Position numbers and translations under genes: made by a program. This document shows, in pieces, positions 7,561-16,048 of a stretch of 64,000 bases of DNA (position 1 is its first letter; each line of letters begins with the position of its first letter). The stretch is from an uncultured Bacteroidales bacterium (lineage in GTDB: Bacteria > Bacteroidota > Bacteroidia > Bacteroidales > Bacteroidaceae). The notes below the pieces were generated by a model, which was given only the letters and a program-made list of their open reading frames with translations, did not search any database and was not told where the DNA came from. The stretch is taken from contig CADALZ010000004.1 in assembly GCA_902788865.1 (NCBI GenBank), positions 24,033-88,032 of the forward strand. Reading direction: 5' to 3'.

Positions 7561-9468
7561 CTAATAATTACCTTTCACCTCATCTACCCAGCGCTTCTTG
7601 AGCAAGTGCGCAGCCATCTTTGGCCTGCGGTCTTGCGTGAACACACCCTTGAGGTTCTTGCCTGCCACACGCATCAGTGCCTGACTGGTGCGGAAGTCGG
7701 CAAAGGCCCAGATCATCATGCCACTCACAAAGGACTTTGTATTGGCAATGTCGAGGTAGGAGTTTATCATCATCTGCTGGAACTCCTCGCTGAACATCTC
7801 GTCCTCATTGGCATGGTGGCCAGCGATAGCATCGGCACCAAATTCCGTGACGATGATAGGTTTCTTTAGTTCATTATGCAACTTATCCAGTTCACCATTG
7901 AAGTACATCTTCGCAGTGCTGAAGTTACCATTGTTGGTGTACCATCCATAGTAGCGGTTGATGAGCACTATGTCGCACTCTTCCATCCACTCGGCAGGGC
8001 CGCCCATCACGCCTACGAAAGCCGCCAGACGGGTAGGGTCTGCCGCCTTAGCTCTATGCACTAAGTCACCCAAGAACTCCTTGGCGATGCGGTTCTCTTT
8101 CTCATCAGCATCACTGCGACCACCCATCACATTAGCCCCCAATGCCTTTGGCGATGGTTCATTCGCTACGCACCAGATGATGATGCTGGGGTGATTCTTA
8201 TCGCGTGTGATCATCTCCTCCAGATACTGGTCGCACAGCTGCTTACGGCGGTTGATGTTGGCTTCCTCGTCGAAGAAACCTAAGCCTACCGATGGCATCT
8301 CATCGATGATTAAGATACCTTGTTTGTCAGCTTCCGCATACACGCTCTCATCATAGGGATAGTGACTGGTGCGGAACGAGTTGGCACCCAGCCACTTCAT
8401 CAGTCCGAAATCGCGTATCATCACAGGCTGCGCCACACCACGTCCGAAGATAGGGAAGTCCTCATGCTTGCCAAAGCCCTTCAGGTGGATAGGCTTATCG
8501 TTCAAGAGCAGTTGGTCGCCCTCCACACGTATGGTGCGAATGCCTGTTTGCAGTGTATAGCTATCCACTGTGCGCGAACCTCTTTCCAGCTGCGCCGTCA
8601 CCTCATAGAGGTATGGATTCTCAGGGCTCCAAAGTTGCACATCAGGCACACTGATTTCCACCTCTGCCGCTGTGCCTTTAAAGCGCAACGCAGCCGTAGC
8701 CACTTGTTTCCCTTGCTTGTCCATCACGACGAGGCGTCCAGCATTGGCACTACCCACTTTCTCCACTACCGCCTTGATGCGCCCCACATGGCCAGTGAAG
8801 TCGGTTGTCAGTGTGATATTCGTCAGGTGCTCACGCGGCACGGAATAGAGCCATACAGCGCGATGCAGTCCTGAGTAGGGGAAGAAGTCGTAATTATTAT
8901 TCGGGAAATTGGTCCTTGACATCTCACCACCGTCAATATTGCCAGGCACACGGTCGGGCCTGATCATATTCTCCACCATGATGGTGATGCGGTTAGCGGC
9001 TCCCCACTTGATGTAGCTATTGATGCTGAAGGCAAAAGGCAGATGGCCACCCTCGTGCATACCCACAGGCTGTCCGTTGATCCAGACCTTGGCCATATAC
9101 ACAGCCGAACCTACACGCAGTCCTATGTCGCTACCTTGCCATGCAGTAGGCACATAGGTCGTAGTCTCATACCATGAGCACCCCAGATAGTTGTGCTGCT
9201 GATCCAGCTGATCGTTCCAGCTACCTGGCACGGCTATAGATGCAGGATTTGGCAATCCGTTCTGCCATCCTTCCGTCTCTCCCACCCCTTCAGGATCCAG
9301 TTGGAAGTTCCAGATACCAGAGAGGTCCAACCTATTGCGATAGGCATTCTGCTGTGGATAGAGGGCTATGTCTTTCGGATTGGCTGCAGTGAAATCTGCA
9401 GCATGCAGTGTCATGCTGCTTGTCAAGGCTAATGCAGCAACCATCAGTGCTACGGCGATATTCTTCAT
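7561..9468 (-). CDS. Secreted GH2 beta-glucuronidase
   Basis: A 635-aa glycoside hydrolase family 2 enzyme with an N-terminal signal peptide (MKNIAVALMVAALALTSSM..LHA), so probably periplasmic. Order: jelly-roll sugar-binding domain, immunoglobulin-like domain, TIM barrel. The acid/base Glu is E437 in WCVANEP and the nucleophile is E542 in VTEFGAD. Near the C-terminus KNLKGVFTQDRRPK carries the N-x-K pair that in known beta-glucuronidases contacts the glucuronate carboxylate, which argues for glucuronidase over beta-galactosidase. The segment after MPSVGLGF is shorter than the E. coli active-site loop, so it is not a Loop-1 type. It stands alone with no neighbouring SusCD or transporter. A minus-strand -7 box TATATTTG (9498-9505) precedes it. 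Confidence 0.85.
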   Translation of the reverse strand: MKNIAVALMVAALALTSSMTLHAADFTAANPKDIALYPQQNAYRNRLDLSGIWNFQLDPEGVGETEGWQNGLPNPASIAVPGSWNDQLDQQHNYLGCSWYETTTYVPTAWQGSDIGLRVGSAVYMAKVWINGQPVGMHEGGHLPFAFSINSYIKWGAANRITIMVENMIRPDRVPGNIDGGEMSRTNFPNNNYDFFPYSGLHRAVWLYSVPREHLTNITLTTDFTGHVGRIKAVVEKVGSANAGRLVVMDKQGKQVATAALRFKGTAAEVEISVPDVQLWSPENPYLYEVTAQLERGSRTVDSYTLQTGIRTIRVEGDQLLLNDKPIHLKGFGKHEDFPIFGRGVAQPVMIRDFGLMKWLGANSFRTSHYPYDESVYAEADKQGILIIDEMPSVGLGFFDEEANINRRKQLCDQYLEEMITRDKNHPSIIIWCVANEPSPKALGANVMGGRSDADEKENRIAKEFLGDLVHRAKAADPTRLAAFVGVMGGPAEWMEECDIVLINRYYGWYTNNGNFSTAKMYFNGELDKLHNELKKPIIVTEFGADAIAGHHANEDEMFSEEFQQMMINSYLDIANTKSFVSGMMIWAFADFRTSQALMRVAGKNLKGVFTQDRRPKMAAHLLKKRWVDEVKGNY

Positions 9469-9497
9469 AGTAGTAGTTAATTATAGTTTATTTTGCA

Positions 9498-9547
9498 CAA
9501 ATATAACACCATTTCCTGAAATCCTCCGCATTTTTTGACTACATTTG
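9498..9547. promoter_or_regulatory. Divergent promoters between beta-glucuronidase and flavin reductase genes
   Basis: Minus strand: -7 element TATATTTG at 9498-9505, facing the glucuronidase. Plus strand: TACATTTG at 9540-9547, facing the flavin reductase-like gene. No convincing -33 TTTG is seen for either, so both are moderate calls. Confidence 0.5.
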
Positions 9548-9579
9548 TATTCGAAGTTAAACAATAGAACAAAATCGTT

Positions 9580-10137
9580 ATGAAAAAGAACATCGGATCT
9601 TATAATGCCGCCTTCCCTACCCCCATCGTGGTAGTAGGTGCTATGGTTGGCGAGAAGCCCAACTGGTTTGAAGTGGCTTGGTGTGGCATCGGTGATGCCA
9701 ATATCGTGACCTTGAGCGTGACCCCAAGTCATGAGACCTGCAAGGGCATCAATGAGAACAAAGTGCTGAGTATCAGCCTCACAGACGATGCGCTGCTGCA
9801 GCGTGCCGACTATGTAGGCATCGTAAGCGGTGCCAAAGTAGATAAGAGCAAGGTCTTCGCATGGAGCAAGGGAGAGCTGGGTGCTCCTATCCCAGACGAT
9901 GCCCCTGTGACTATGGAGTGCCAGCTCCTCGACACCTATGCAGAGCACGGCATGCACCTGCTCATCTGCAAGGTGGTGAACACCTATGTGAAAGAAGAGT
10001 TCCTGGATGAGAAGCAGAAGGTGGACTACAGCAGACTGAAGCCCATCCTCTTCGAGCCTCGCTTCCAGTATCTGCGCACAGGCGAGGTAGTAGGTCCAGC
10101 CATCGCTCCAGGCAAAGCCTACGCTGCACAGCTGTAA
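9580..10137 (+). CDS. Flavin reductase-like (FMN-binding split-barrel) protein
   Basis: A 185-aa cytoplasmic protein of the flavin reductase-like family. It opens with the typical PTPIVVVGAMVGEKPNWFEVAW, where the family has P-x-P-x-x-(hydrophobic) and a flavin-contacting region, followed by VTLSVTPSHETCKGI and SISLTDD. Members bind FMN and reduce it with NAD(P)H or act as flavin-dependent reductases in varied pathways; nothing nearby fixes the substrate. A single-gene unit: own -7 box upstream and a strong terminator immediately downstream (10162-10201). Confidence 0.8.
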   Translation: MKKNIGSYNAAFPTPIVVVGAMVGEKPNWFEVAWCGIGDANIVTLSVTPSHETCKGINENKVLSISLTDDALLQRADYVGIVSGAKVDKSKVFAWSKGELGAPIPDDAPVTMECQLLDTYAEHGMHLLICKVVNTYVKEEFLDEKQKVDYSRLKPILFEPRFQYLRTGEVVGPAIAPGKAYAAQL

Positions 10138-10161
10138 ACCGATACACATATCTCCGAATAA

Positions 10162-10201
10162 AAAGATGCCTCTGCACCTATCAAAGTGTAGAGGCATCTT
10201 T
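10162..10201 (+). terminator. Intrinsic terminator after flavin reductase-like gene
   Basis: A 16-bp stem (AAAGATGCCTCTGCAC against GTGTAGAGGCATCTTT, one G-T pair) with an 8-nt loop; the outer A/T pairs make it usable in both directions. Confidence 0.85.
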
Positions 10202-10209
10202 AGTTTAGT

Positions 10210-10520
10210 TGCAATAGTGTAAAAAAAAACTGACCAACTGACCAACCGACCGGTTTTTTTAGGATCATACTGCATAAATATGTAGGAATGGGGTAAAACA
10301 CTTGTTTGTTTGCATAAATATACAAGTGGGAATGCTAAATGCTTATAGAGTAATTTTTATTTTCCAAGTGAGAAAAAATTTCTGCCCTAGTGAGAGCGTA
10401 ATTTTTTCCCTACTAAATCAGACTCAGAAGCAAGTGGCTAAGAAACTGCATAAATATGCAATTCAGAGTTTCCAAACCGGTCAGTTGGTCAGTTGGTCAG
10501 TTTATTTTCACACTATTGCA
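10210..10520. mobile_element. MITE-like element with 47-bp terminal inverted repeats
   Basis: Arms at 10210-10256 and 10474-10520 are inverted copies with about 3 mismatches in 47. Each arm contains an 8-nt unit repeated about three times (GACCAACT). The 217-bp interior has no ORF; it carries three TGCATAAATAT-type words (near 10272, 10312 and 10448) and 22-nt-spaced AGTGAG units (10367, 10389). I see no target-site duplication, so mobility is not proven; a large structured RNA or cruciform is the alternative. Confidence 0.6.
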
Positions 10521-10612
10521 TTCCATTTAATCCAACTTTCTTTCGAAAAAATAAGACGGGTTTTCAGATTTACCAATTTATCACTATCTTAGCGGAAAAT
10601 TTGAGAAATGAG

Positions 10613-10993
10613 ATGAACAGAACCTTTCACGCACGGATCACATGGAACCAAGTGGTGGTCATGATAGTGGCTGCAGTGCTGGCAATTTGGGCGTTTTGGA
10701 TCAAGCAGGCACTGCTGGCAGTGGTATTCCTGCTGATGCTTATCGTACTGATAGAGCGCATCATTCATACCACCTATACGGTGACCACGGATGGGATGCT
10801 GGTGCTTTATTATGGACGATTCACCAAAGGCAGGGAGATAAAACTTTCGGACATCCGCAAGGCTGAGCGCTTCAAAGGATGGTTGACGCATGGGGTGGAT
10901 ATCTTCTACGGAGCCAATGACCACGTGGCTGTGCAACCAGTGAACGAAATCGAATTTCTGAATTTTATTCAAAACTCGATAATTAAAAAATAA
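10613..10993 (+). CDS. Small PH-domain membrane protein
   Basis: 126 aa. Two closely spaced hydrophobic segments (residues about 11-27 and 30-48) are followed by a bacterial PH-like domain: YTVTTDGMLVLYYGRFTKGREIKLSDIRKAERF, the layout of YdbT/DUF304-type and similar membrane proteins. The C-terminus (NEIEFLNFIQNSI) also fits that fold. The ATG at 10613 is preferred to an in-frame ATG at 10493, because the extension would lie partly in the right arm of the inverted-repeat element. Function is unknown; bPH domains are generally assembly or ligand-binding modules. Single gene, no partner nearby. Confidence 0.75.
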   Translation: MNRTFHARITWNQVVVMIVAAVLAIWAFWIKQALLAVVFLLMLIVLIERIIHTTYTVTTDGMLVLYYGRFTKGREIKLSDIRKAERFKGWLTHGVDIFYGANDHVAVQPVNEIEFLNFIQNSIIKK

Positions 10994-11105
10994 AAACATT
11001 AAAACATTAAAACATATTGAGCGTCGAGAATCACCATTCGGATGGATAAACATGTAGCTTAATCCTCCATTTTCCATTCTCAATTCTCAATTAATAAAAA
11101 TAACT

Positions 11106-12437
11106 ATGAAGTACGATGTAGCGATAATAGGTGGTGGTCCTGCGGGATATACAGCTGCGGAAGCAGCGGGAAAGGCAGGACTGAGTGTGGTGCTCTTCGA
11201 GAAGAAGAGTCTGGGTGGTGTGTGTCTGAATGAAGGATGCATCCCCACAAAAACTTTGCTCTATAGTGCCAAGACACTGGACAATGCCCGCCATGCACAG
11301 AAATATGCCGTGAACGTGACGGTGGAGGGGTTCGACCTTCCGAAGATCGTGGCACGCAAGCAAAAAGTGGTACGCAAGTTGGTGCTGGGCGTAAAGGCTA
11401 AGCTCACGGCACATCAAGTACAGATAGTGACTGGTGAGGCACAGATCGAGGATGCACAGCACATCCGCTGTGGCGAAGAAACCTACGAGTGTGCCCACAT
11501 GCTGCTCTGCACGGGTAGTGAGACCTTCGTGCCTCCTATTCCTGGTGTGCAGGACATCCCTTATTGGACACATCGCGAAGCACTCGACTGCAAGGAACTG
11601 CCTCAGACACTGGCCATTATCGGTGGTGGCGTGATAGGCATGGAGTTTGCCTCTTACTTCACCAGTCTGGGGGTGAAGGTAACCGTGGTGGAGATGCTTG
11701 ATGAGATATTGGGCGGACTGGATAAGGAGATTTCGTTCCTGCTTCGTGCGGAGTATCAGAAACGCGGCGTGCAGTTCTTGCTTAGCACCAAGGTGCTCTC
11801 CTTCGAGAATGCAGAAGGGGGCGTGAAGGTGAACTATGAAGGTGGTGAAGTGGTGGCAGAGCGCGTGCTGCTGAGCATGGGACGCAGACCTGTAACCAAG
11901 GGCTACGGCCTCGAAAACTTAGGACTCAAGACGGATGAGAGGGGCAGAATCTGTGTAGATGCACACATGCAGACCTCTGCAACTGGTGTTTATGCCTGCG
12001 GCGATATCACAGGCGTTTCCATGCTGGCACATACGGCAGTAAGAGAAGCAGAAGTGGCCGTACACCATCTATTAAACAAAGCGGATGAAATGACCTACAA
12101 TGCCATCCCGGGTGTGGTTTATACCAATCCTGAGGTTGCCAGCGTGGGCTTCACGGAGGAAGCACTGATACGCGAAGGCATCAGCTACCGCGTATCAAAG
12201 CTGCCAATGGCCTATTCTGGTCGCTTCGTGGCCGAAAACGAGGGTGTAAATGGCGTTTGTAAGCTCCTGATAGCAGAAGATGATACCATTCTTGGCGCTC
12301 ACTTGCTGGGCAATCCGGCTTCGGAGATTATCACGCTGGCAGGCATGGCTATCAGCATGAAACTGAAGGCTGAGGACTGGAAGCGCATGGTATTCCCCCA
12401 CCCTACCGTTGGAGAGATTTTTAAGGAAACATTATAA
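11106..12437 (+). CDS. lpdA: Dihydrolipoyl dehydrogenase
   Basis: A 443-aa FAD-dependent pyridine nucleotide-disulfide oxidoreductase, the E3 component that reoxidises dihydrolipoamide in 2-oxoacid dehydrogenase complexes or the glycine cleavage system. FAD fingerprint VAIIGGGPAGYTAA (residues 5-18), redox disulfide C40-x4-C45 in GGVCLNEGCIPTKT, NAD-binding IIGGGVIGMEFA, the second FAD motif GVYACGDITG, and the dimerisation domain ending FPHPTVGEIF with the conserved His-Pro. There is no N-terminal lipoyl domain and no E1/E2 genes adjacent. Similar flavoproteins (mercuric or glutathione reductase) are less likely given these motifs. Confidence 0.9.
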   Translation: MKYDVAIIGGGPAGYTAAEAAGKAGLSVVLFEKKSLGGVCLNEGCIPTKTLLYSAKTLDNARHAQKYAVNVTVEGFDLPKIVARKQKVVRKLVLGVKAKLTAHQVQIVTGEAQIEDAQHIRCGEETYECAHMLLCTGSETFVPPIPGVQDIPYWTHREALDCKELPQTLAIIGGGVIGMEFASYFTSLGVKVTVVEMLDEILGGLDKEISFLLRAEYQKRGVQFLLSTKVLSFENAEGGVKVNYEGGEVVAERVLLSMGRRPVTKGYGLENLGLKTDERGRICVDAHMQTSATGVYACGDITGVSMLAHTAVREAEVAVHHLLNKADEMTYNAIPGVVYTNPEVASVGFTEEALIREGISYRVSKLPMAYSGRFVAENEGVNGVCKLLIAEDDTILGAHLLGNPASEIITLAGMAISMKLKAEDWKRMVFPHPTVGEIFKETL

Positions 12438-12452
12438 CAAATCAGAAAACAA

Positions 12453-14489
12453 ATGAAAAAGTTAGTATCTAATGTGGTAACTCTGAGCCTCATCATGGCA
12501 GGCACACTTACCTCTTGTCAGCAACAGCAGGAATCAGACCCACTGATTTCGCACATCGACTCATCCGTACGTCCGCAAGACGACTTCTTTGAGTTTGCCA
12601 ACGGCGCTTGGTTCAAACAGAATCCTATCCCTGCGTCTGAAACCAGCAATGGTATCTTCGTGACTGTAGGTGATACGGTTGACGCACAGGTTTATAATAT
12701 CTGCTTGGAGGCCATGGAGGCGGGAGCCCCTGAAGGCAGCAACATGCAGAAGATAGGCGACCTCTACTTCAGTGGCATGGACAGCGTGACTATCAACCAA
12801 AACGGCATCAAGGATCTGCAGCCCGACCTTGCGAAGATAGATGCTGTGAAGAACCTCAAGGAACTGCCTACTATGGTGGCTTATGTCTCTACCATCTCTG
12901 GCTCTCCGATGTTCCGCTTCGGTATAGGCCAAGACACCAAGAACAGCAGCAAGAACACAGCCAGCTTGGCACAGGGCGGTCTCTCTATGCCCGACCGTCG
13001 CTACTATGTAGAGAACGATGCCAATGCGCAGGAGATACGCGCTAAGTTCGTGGAGTATGCACAGGGCATCTTCCAGACTTTAGGCTATGACGAGGCCAAA
13101 GCCAAGGTGTCTGCACAGCAGTTGCTGGCTGTAGAGACCTCACTGGCACAGGCTTCTCGCAAGCGCGAAGATCTGCGTGATCCTTATGAGAACTATCACC
13201 CACTGCCCTTCAAAGAGGTGCAGAAGTTGACTCCCGACTTCGACTTCACTGCTTACCTGAAGGAGCTGGGCCTGGAGAAGGTAGATACCATCGACGTAGG
13301 TCAGCCTGAATTCTTCACCACACTGAACAAGACATTGAAGCAATATAGCATAGACACTTGGAAAGACTATCTGAAGTTTAAGTACATCAACGGCCTGACC
13401 AGCTATCTGGACGATAAGACCTACATGCTGAGCTTCGACTTCTTCTCTAAGGCTCTGAACGGTGTAGAGGAACCACGTCCACGCTGGAAGCGCACAGTGA
13501 GCATCACCAACAGCATTCTGGGCGACCTTATCGGTCAGGAATATGTGGCTAAGTACCTCCCTGCAGGCACTAAGGAGAAATTCGTGGAGATAGGCAAGAA
13601 TATCAAGGAGACCTTTGCAGAGCATATCCGCGCCTTGGATTGGATGAGCGATGCCACCAAGGAAAAAGCGCTGCAGAAGTTGGAAGCTGTTAATATGAAG
13701 TTGGCTTATCCCGATGAGTGGAAGGACCTCAGCGCTCTCAAGATCACGCGCAACTCCTTCGTGCAGAATGCCATCAACGCCTCTAAGTGGAGCACTGCCC
13801 GCATGATAGAACGCTATGGCAAGCCTGTAGATCGCACCGAATGGCACATGCAGCCACACACCTACAATGCTTACTACAGCCCATCAAACAATGAGATCTG
13901 CATCCCAGGATGCAACATCATCGTGCCTGGTTTCGAAGGCCGCATGCCTGATGATGCCGTACTCTATGCCATTATCGGTGGCAGCACTTTCGGTCATGAG
14001 GTGAGTCATGGCTTCGACGATGAGGGCAGTCAGTTTGACGCTGAGGGCAACCTCTCCAACTGGTGGAGCGAGGAAGACCGTGCCAAGTTTGAGGCTAAGA
14101 CGCAGCAAATCATCGACCAGTTCAATAGCTACGAAGTGCAGCCTGGTCTGTTTATCAACGGTGCCCTTACTGCTGGTGAGAACATCGGTGATTTGGGTGG
14201 CCTCATGGTAGGTCTGGATGCCTTCAAGAAGACAGAACAATATAAGAACAATGTCATCATAGGTGGTTATACCCCACTGCAGCGCTTCTTCCTGGGGCAT
14301 GCACAGGCTTGGATGGTGCAGATGCGCCCAGAGGCCCTGGCCATGCGCGTGAAGAGCAATGAGCACTCTCCTGCCAAGTGGAGAGTATGGGGTCCGCTGC
14401 AAGACTGTGATGCCTTCTTCGAGGCATGGGATGTGAAAGAAGGCGACGGCATGTGGCGTGCACCTGAAGATCGTGTAAAGATTTGGTAA
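12453..14489 (+). CDS. M13 family zinc metallopeptidase, lipoprotein
   Basis: A 678-aa neprilysin/PepO-type endopeptidase. The N-terminus is a lipoprotein signal (ending GTLTSC), so it should be membrane-anchored in the periplasm. The zinc site is H515-E516-x-x-H519 in FGHEVSHGFDDEGSQFD, with third ligand E576 in GENIGDLGG (family ENxxDxGG). The NAYYSP and final CxxF/W-like region (MWRAPEDRVKIW) match M13 proteins. M13 peptidases cleave small peptides; the physiological substrate here is unknown. It starts 15 nt after lpdA and its stop is 1 nt before dacB, so it is probably co-transcribed with the peptidoglycan peptidase. Confidence 0.92.
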   Translation: MKKLVSNVVTLSLIMAGTLTSCQQQQESDPLISHIDSSVRPQDDFFEFANGAWFKQNPIPASETSNGIFVTVGDTVDAQVYNICLEAMEAGAPEGSNMQKIGDLYFSGMDSVTINQNGIKDLQPDLAKIDAVKNLKELPTMVAYVSTISGSPMFRFGIGQDTKNSSKNTASLAQGGLSMPDRRYYVENDANAQEIRAKFVEYAQGIFQTLGYDEAKAKVSAQQLLAVETSLAQASRKREDLRDPYENYHPLPFKEVQKLTPDFDFTAYLKELGLEKVDTIDVGQPEFFTTLNKTLKQYSIDTWKDYLKFKYINGLTSYLDDKTYMLSFDFFSKALNGVEEPRPRWKRTVSITNSILGDLIGQEYVAKYLPAGTKEKFVEIGKNIKETFAEHIRALDWMSDATKEKALQKLEAVNMKLAYPDEWKDLSALKITRNSFVQNAINASKWSTARMIERYGKPVDRTEWHMQPHTYNAYYSPSNNEICIPGCNIIVPGFEGRMPDDAVLYAIIGGSTFGHEVSHGFDDEGSQFDAEGNLSNWWSEEDRAKFEAKTQQIIDQFNSYEVQPGLFINGALTAGENIGDLGGLMVGLDAFKKTEQYKNNVIIGGYTPLQRFFLGHAQAWMVQMRPEALAMRVKSNEHSPAKWRVWGPLQDCDAFFEAWDVKEGDGMWRAPEDRVKIW

Positions 14490-14490
14490 G

Positions 14491-15924
14491 ATGAAGCATC
14501 TGCTGGTATTCATAGGATGTCTGCTCCTGCCGTGGCTGATGCAAGCCCAGGAGACAACGACAGAAGTTGACGCACTGACCTTACGTCTGGACAGTGTGGT
14601 GAAAGCTAATCTACCCAGTGGCTCCAACGTGGGCATCATGGTCTATGACCTCATGAGTGGGAAGACCGCCTATGAATACCAGTCGGAAATGCTGGGACGA
14701 CCAGCCTCCACCATGAAGCTGCTGACCTCCATCACAGCCCTCTCTCTGCCACAAAGCGAAGAGCCTTTCCGCACGGAGCTGTGGTATGATGGCGAAATAA
14801 AGCAAGACACCCTCTATGGCAATGTCTATGTGGTGGGAGGTTTCGATCCTGAATTTGATGAAGAAGCGCTGAACCTCTTTGCTGATAATATTGCAGCACT
14901 GAAAGTGAGGCATATCGCAGGGTATGTCTATGGCGATGTATCAATGAAAGATTCGCTCTATTGGGGCAGCGGGTGGCTTTGGGATGACAACCCTGAAGCT
15001 TTCCAGCCCTACCTCTCACCCTTGATGCTCAACAAAGGTGCCGTGAAGATCACTGCAACTGCCGCCAATGCTGGAGAACGGGCGCATATTGTCGCCACGC
15101 CCGCATCGACCTACTACACCATCAGCAACCAGACTGTAAGCAAGCAAACTAAGGCCGGTGCTTTCAAGGTGACACGCGGATGGCTGGAGAACGACAATCA
15201 CATCATCGTGAGTGGCAACATCAGCAACAGAGGTACTGCGAGCATCAACATGTATCGCTCGCAAGACTTCTTCATGCATACACTGCTCGACCAGCTGAAG
15301 ACACGTGGCGTAGTGGTGGCGCAGGGATATGGCTACACCGAACTTCCCACCAATGGGTGCAAACAGTTGGTGGTTTATCTTACCCCTATGCAAGATGTGC
15401 TCAATGAGATGTTAAAGGAGAGCGACAATCTGAATGCCGAGGCCATGCTTTATCGAATAGCCGCACAGACTACTGGCAAAAAGCATCTCTCTGCTGCCGA
15501 TGGTACAGATGCCATCAAGAAGTTGATTGGTCGCTTGGGACTGAAAGCAGATAATTACAGATTGGTGGATGGCTGCGGACTTTCCAACTACGATTATCTT
15601 TCTCCCCAGTTATTAGTAGCTTTCTTAAGATATGCCTATACCAATCAATCCATCTATCAGCGCCTTCTGAAAGCACTGCCAATCGGAGGCATAGACGGCA
15701 CCCTCAAGACCCGCATGCGTAGGGGCACTCCTTCGTATAATGTGGTGCATGCCAAGACAGGGTCATACACTGCTGTGAATTGCTTAGCTGGCTATCTCAA
15801 GACCAGAAGTGGACACGACATCGCTTTCGCCATCATGAACCAGAATGCCCTCTCCGCACAAGCAGCCCGCAATTTCCAAGACAAGCTCTGCGATGAATTG
15901 ATTACTACTCCACTGCTTCGCTAA
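14491..15924 (+). CDS. dacB: D-alanyl-D-alanine carboxypeptidase/endopeptidase (PBP4 type)
   Basis: A 477-aa class C low-molecular-weight penicillin-binding protein (peptidase family S13) that trims or cleaves peptidoglycan cross-links in the periplasm. It has a cleavable signal peptide (to about MQAQ) and the three serine-transferase motifs: S73-T-M-K76, S311-D-N313 (ESDNLNAEAML) and K422-T-G (HAKTGSY). The long insertion between the first two motifs is typical of PBP4. Only 1 nt separates it from the M13 peptidase gene. Confidence 0.93.
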   Translation: MKHLLVFIGCLLLPWLMQAQETTTEVDALTLRLDSVVKANLPSGSNVGIMVYDLMSGKTAYEYQSEMLGRPASTMKLLTSITALSLPQSEEPFRTELWYDGEIKQDTLYGNVYVVGGFDPEFDEEALNLFADNIAALKVRHIAGYVYGDVSMKDSLYWGSGWLWDDNPEAFQPYLSPLMLNKGAVKITATAANAGERAHIVATPASTYYTISNQTVSKQTKAGAFKVTRGWLENDNHIIVSGNISNRGTASINMYRSQDFFMHTLLDQLKTRGVVVAQGYGYTELPTNGCKQLVVYLTPMQDVLNEMLKESDNLNAEAMLYRIAAQTTGKKHLSAADGTDAIKKLIGRLGLKADNYRLVDGCGLSNYDYLSPQLLVAFLRYAYTNQSIYQRLLKALPIGGIDGTLKTRMRRGTPSYNVVHAKTGSYTAVNCLAGYLKTRSGHDIAFAIMNQNALSAQAARNFQDKLCDELITTPLLR

Positions 15925-16012
15925 ACGGATAAAATCATCCCCTTTTTCAAATTATTAAGCCCCAATTTAACATCCTTTCACAAATCGAGGCTTCTACGCA
16001 TTATTATCTCCG

Positions 16013-16020
16013 TATCTTTG
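16013..16020 (+). promoter_or_regulatory. -7 box of acyl-CoA ligase promoter
   Basis: TATCTTTG followed by T, 28 nt before the ATG; the -33 is not obvious. Confidence 0.5.
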
Positions 16021-16048
16021 TTGCCACGAACAAAAGAAAAAGAAAATT

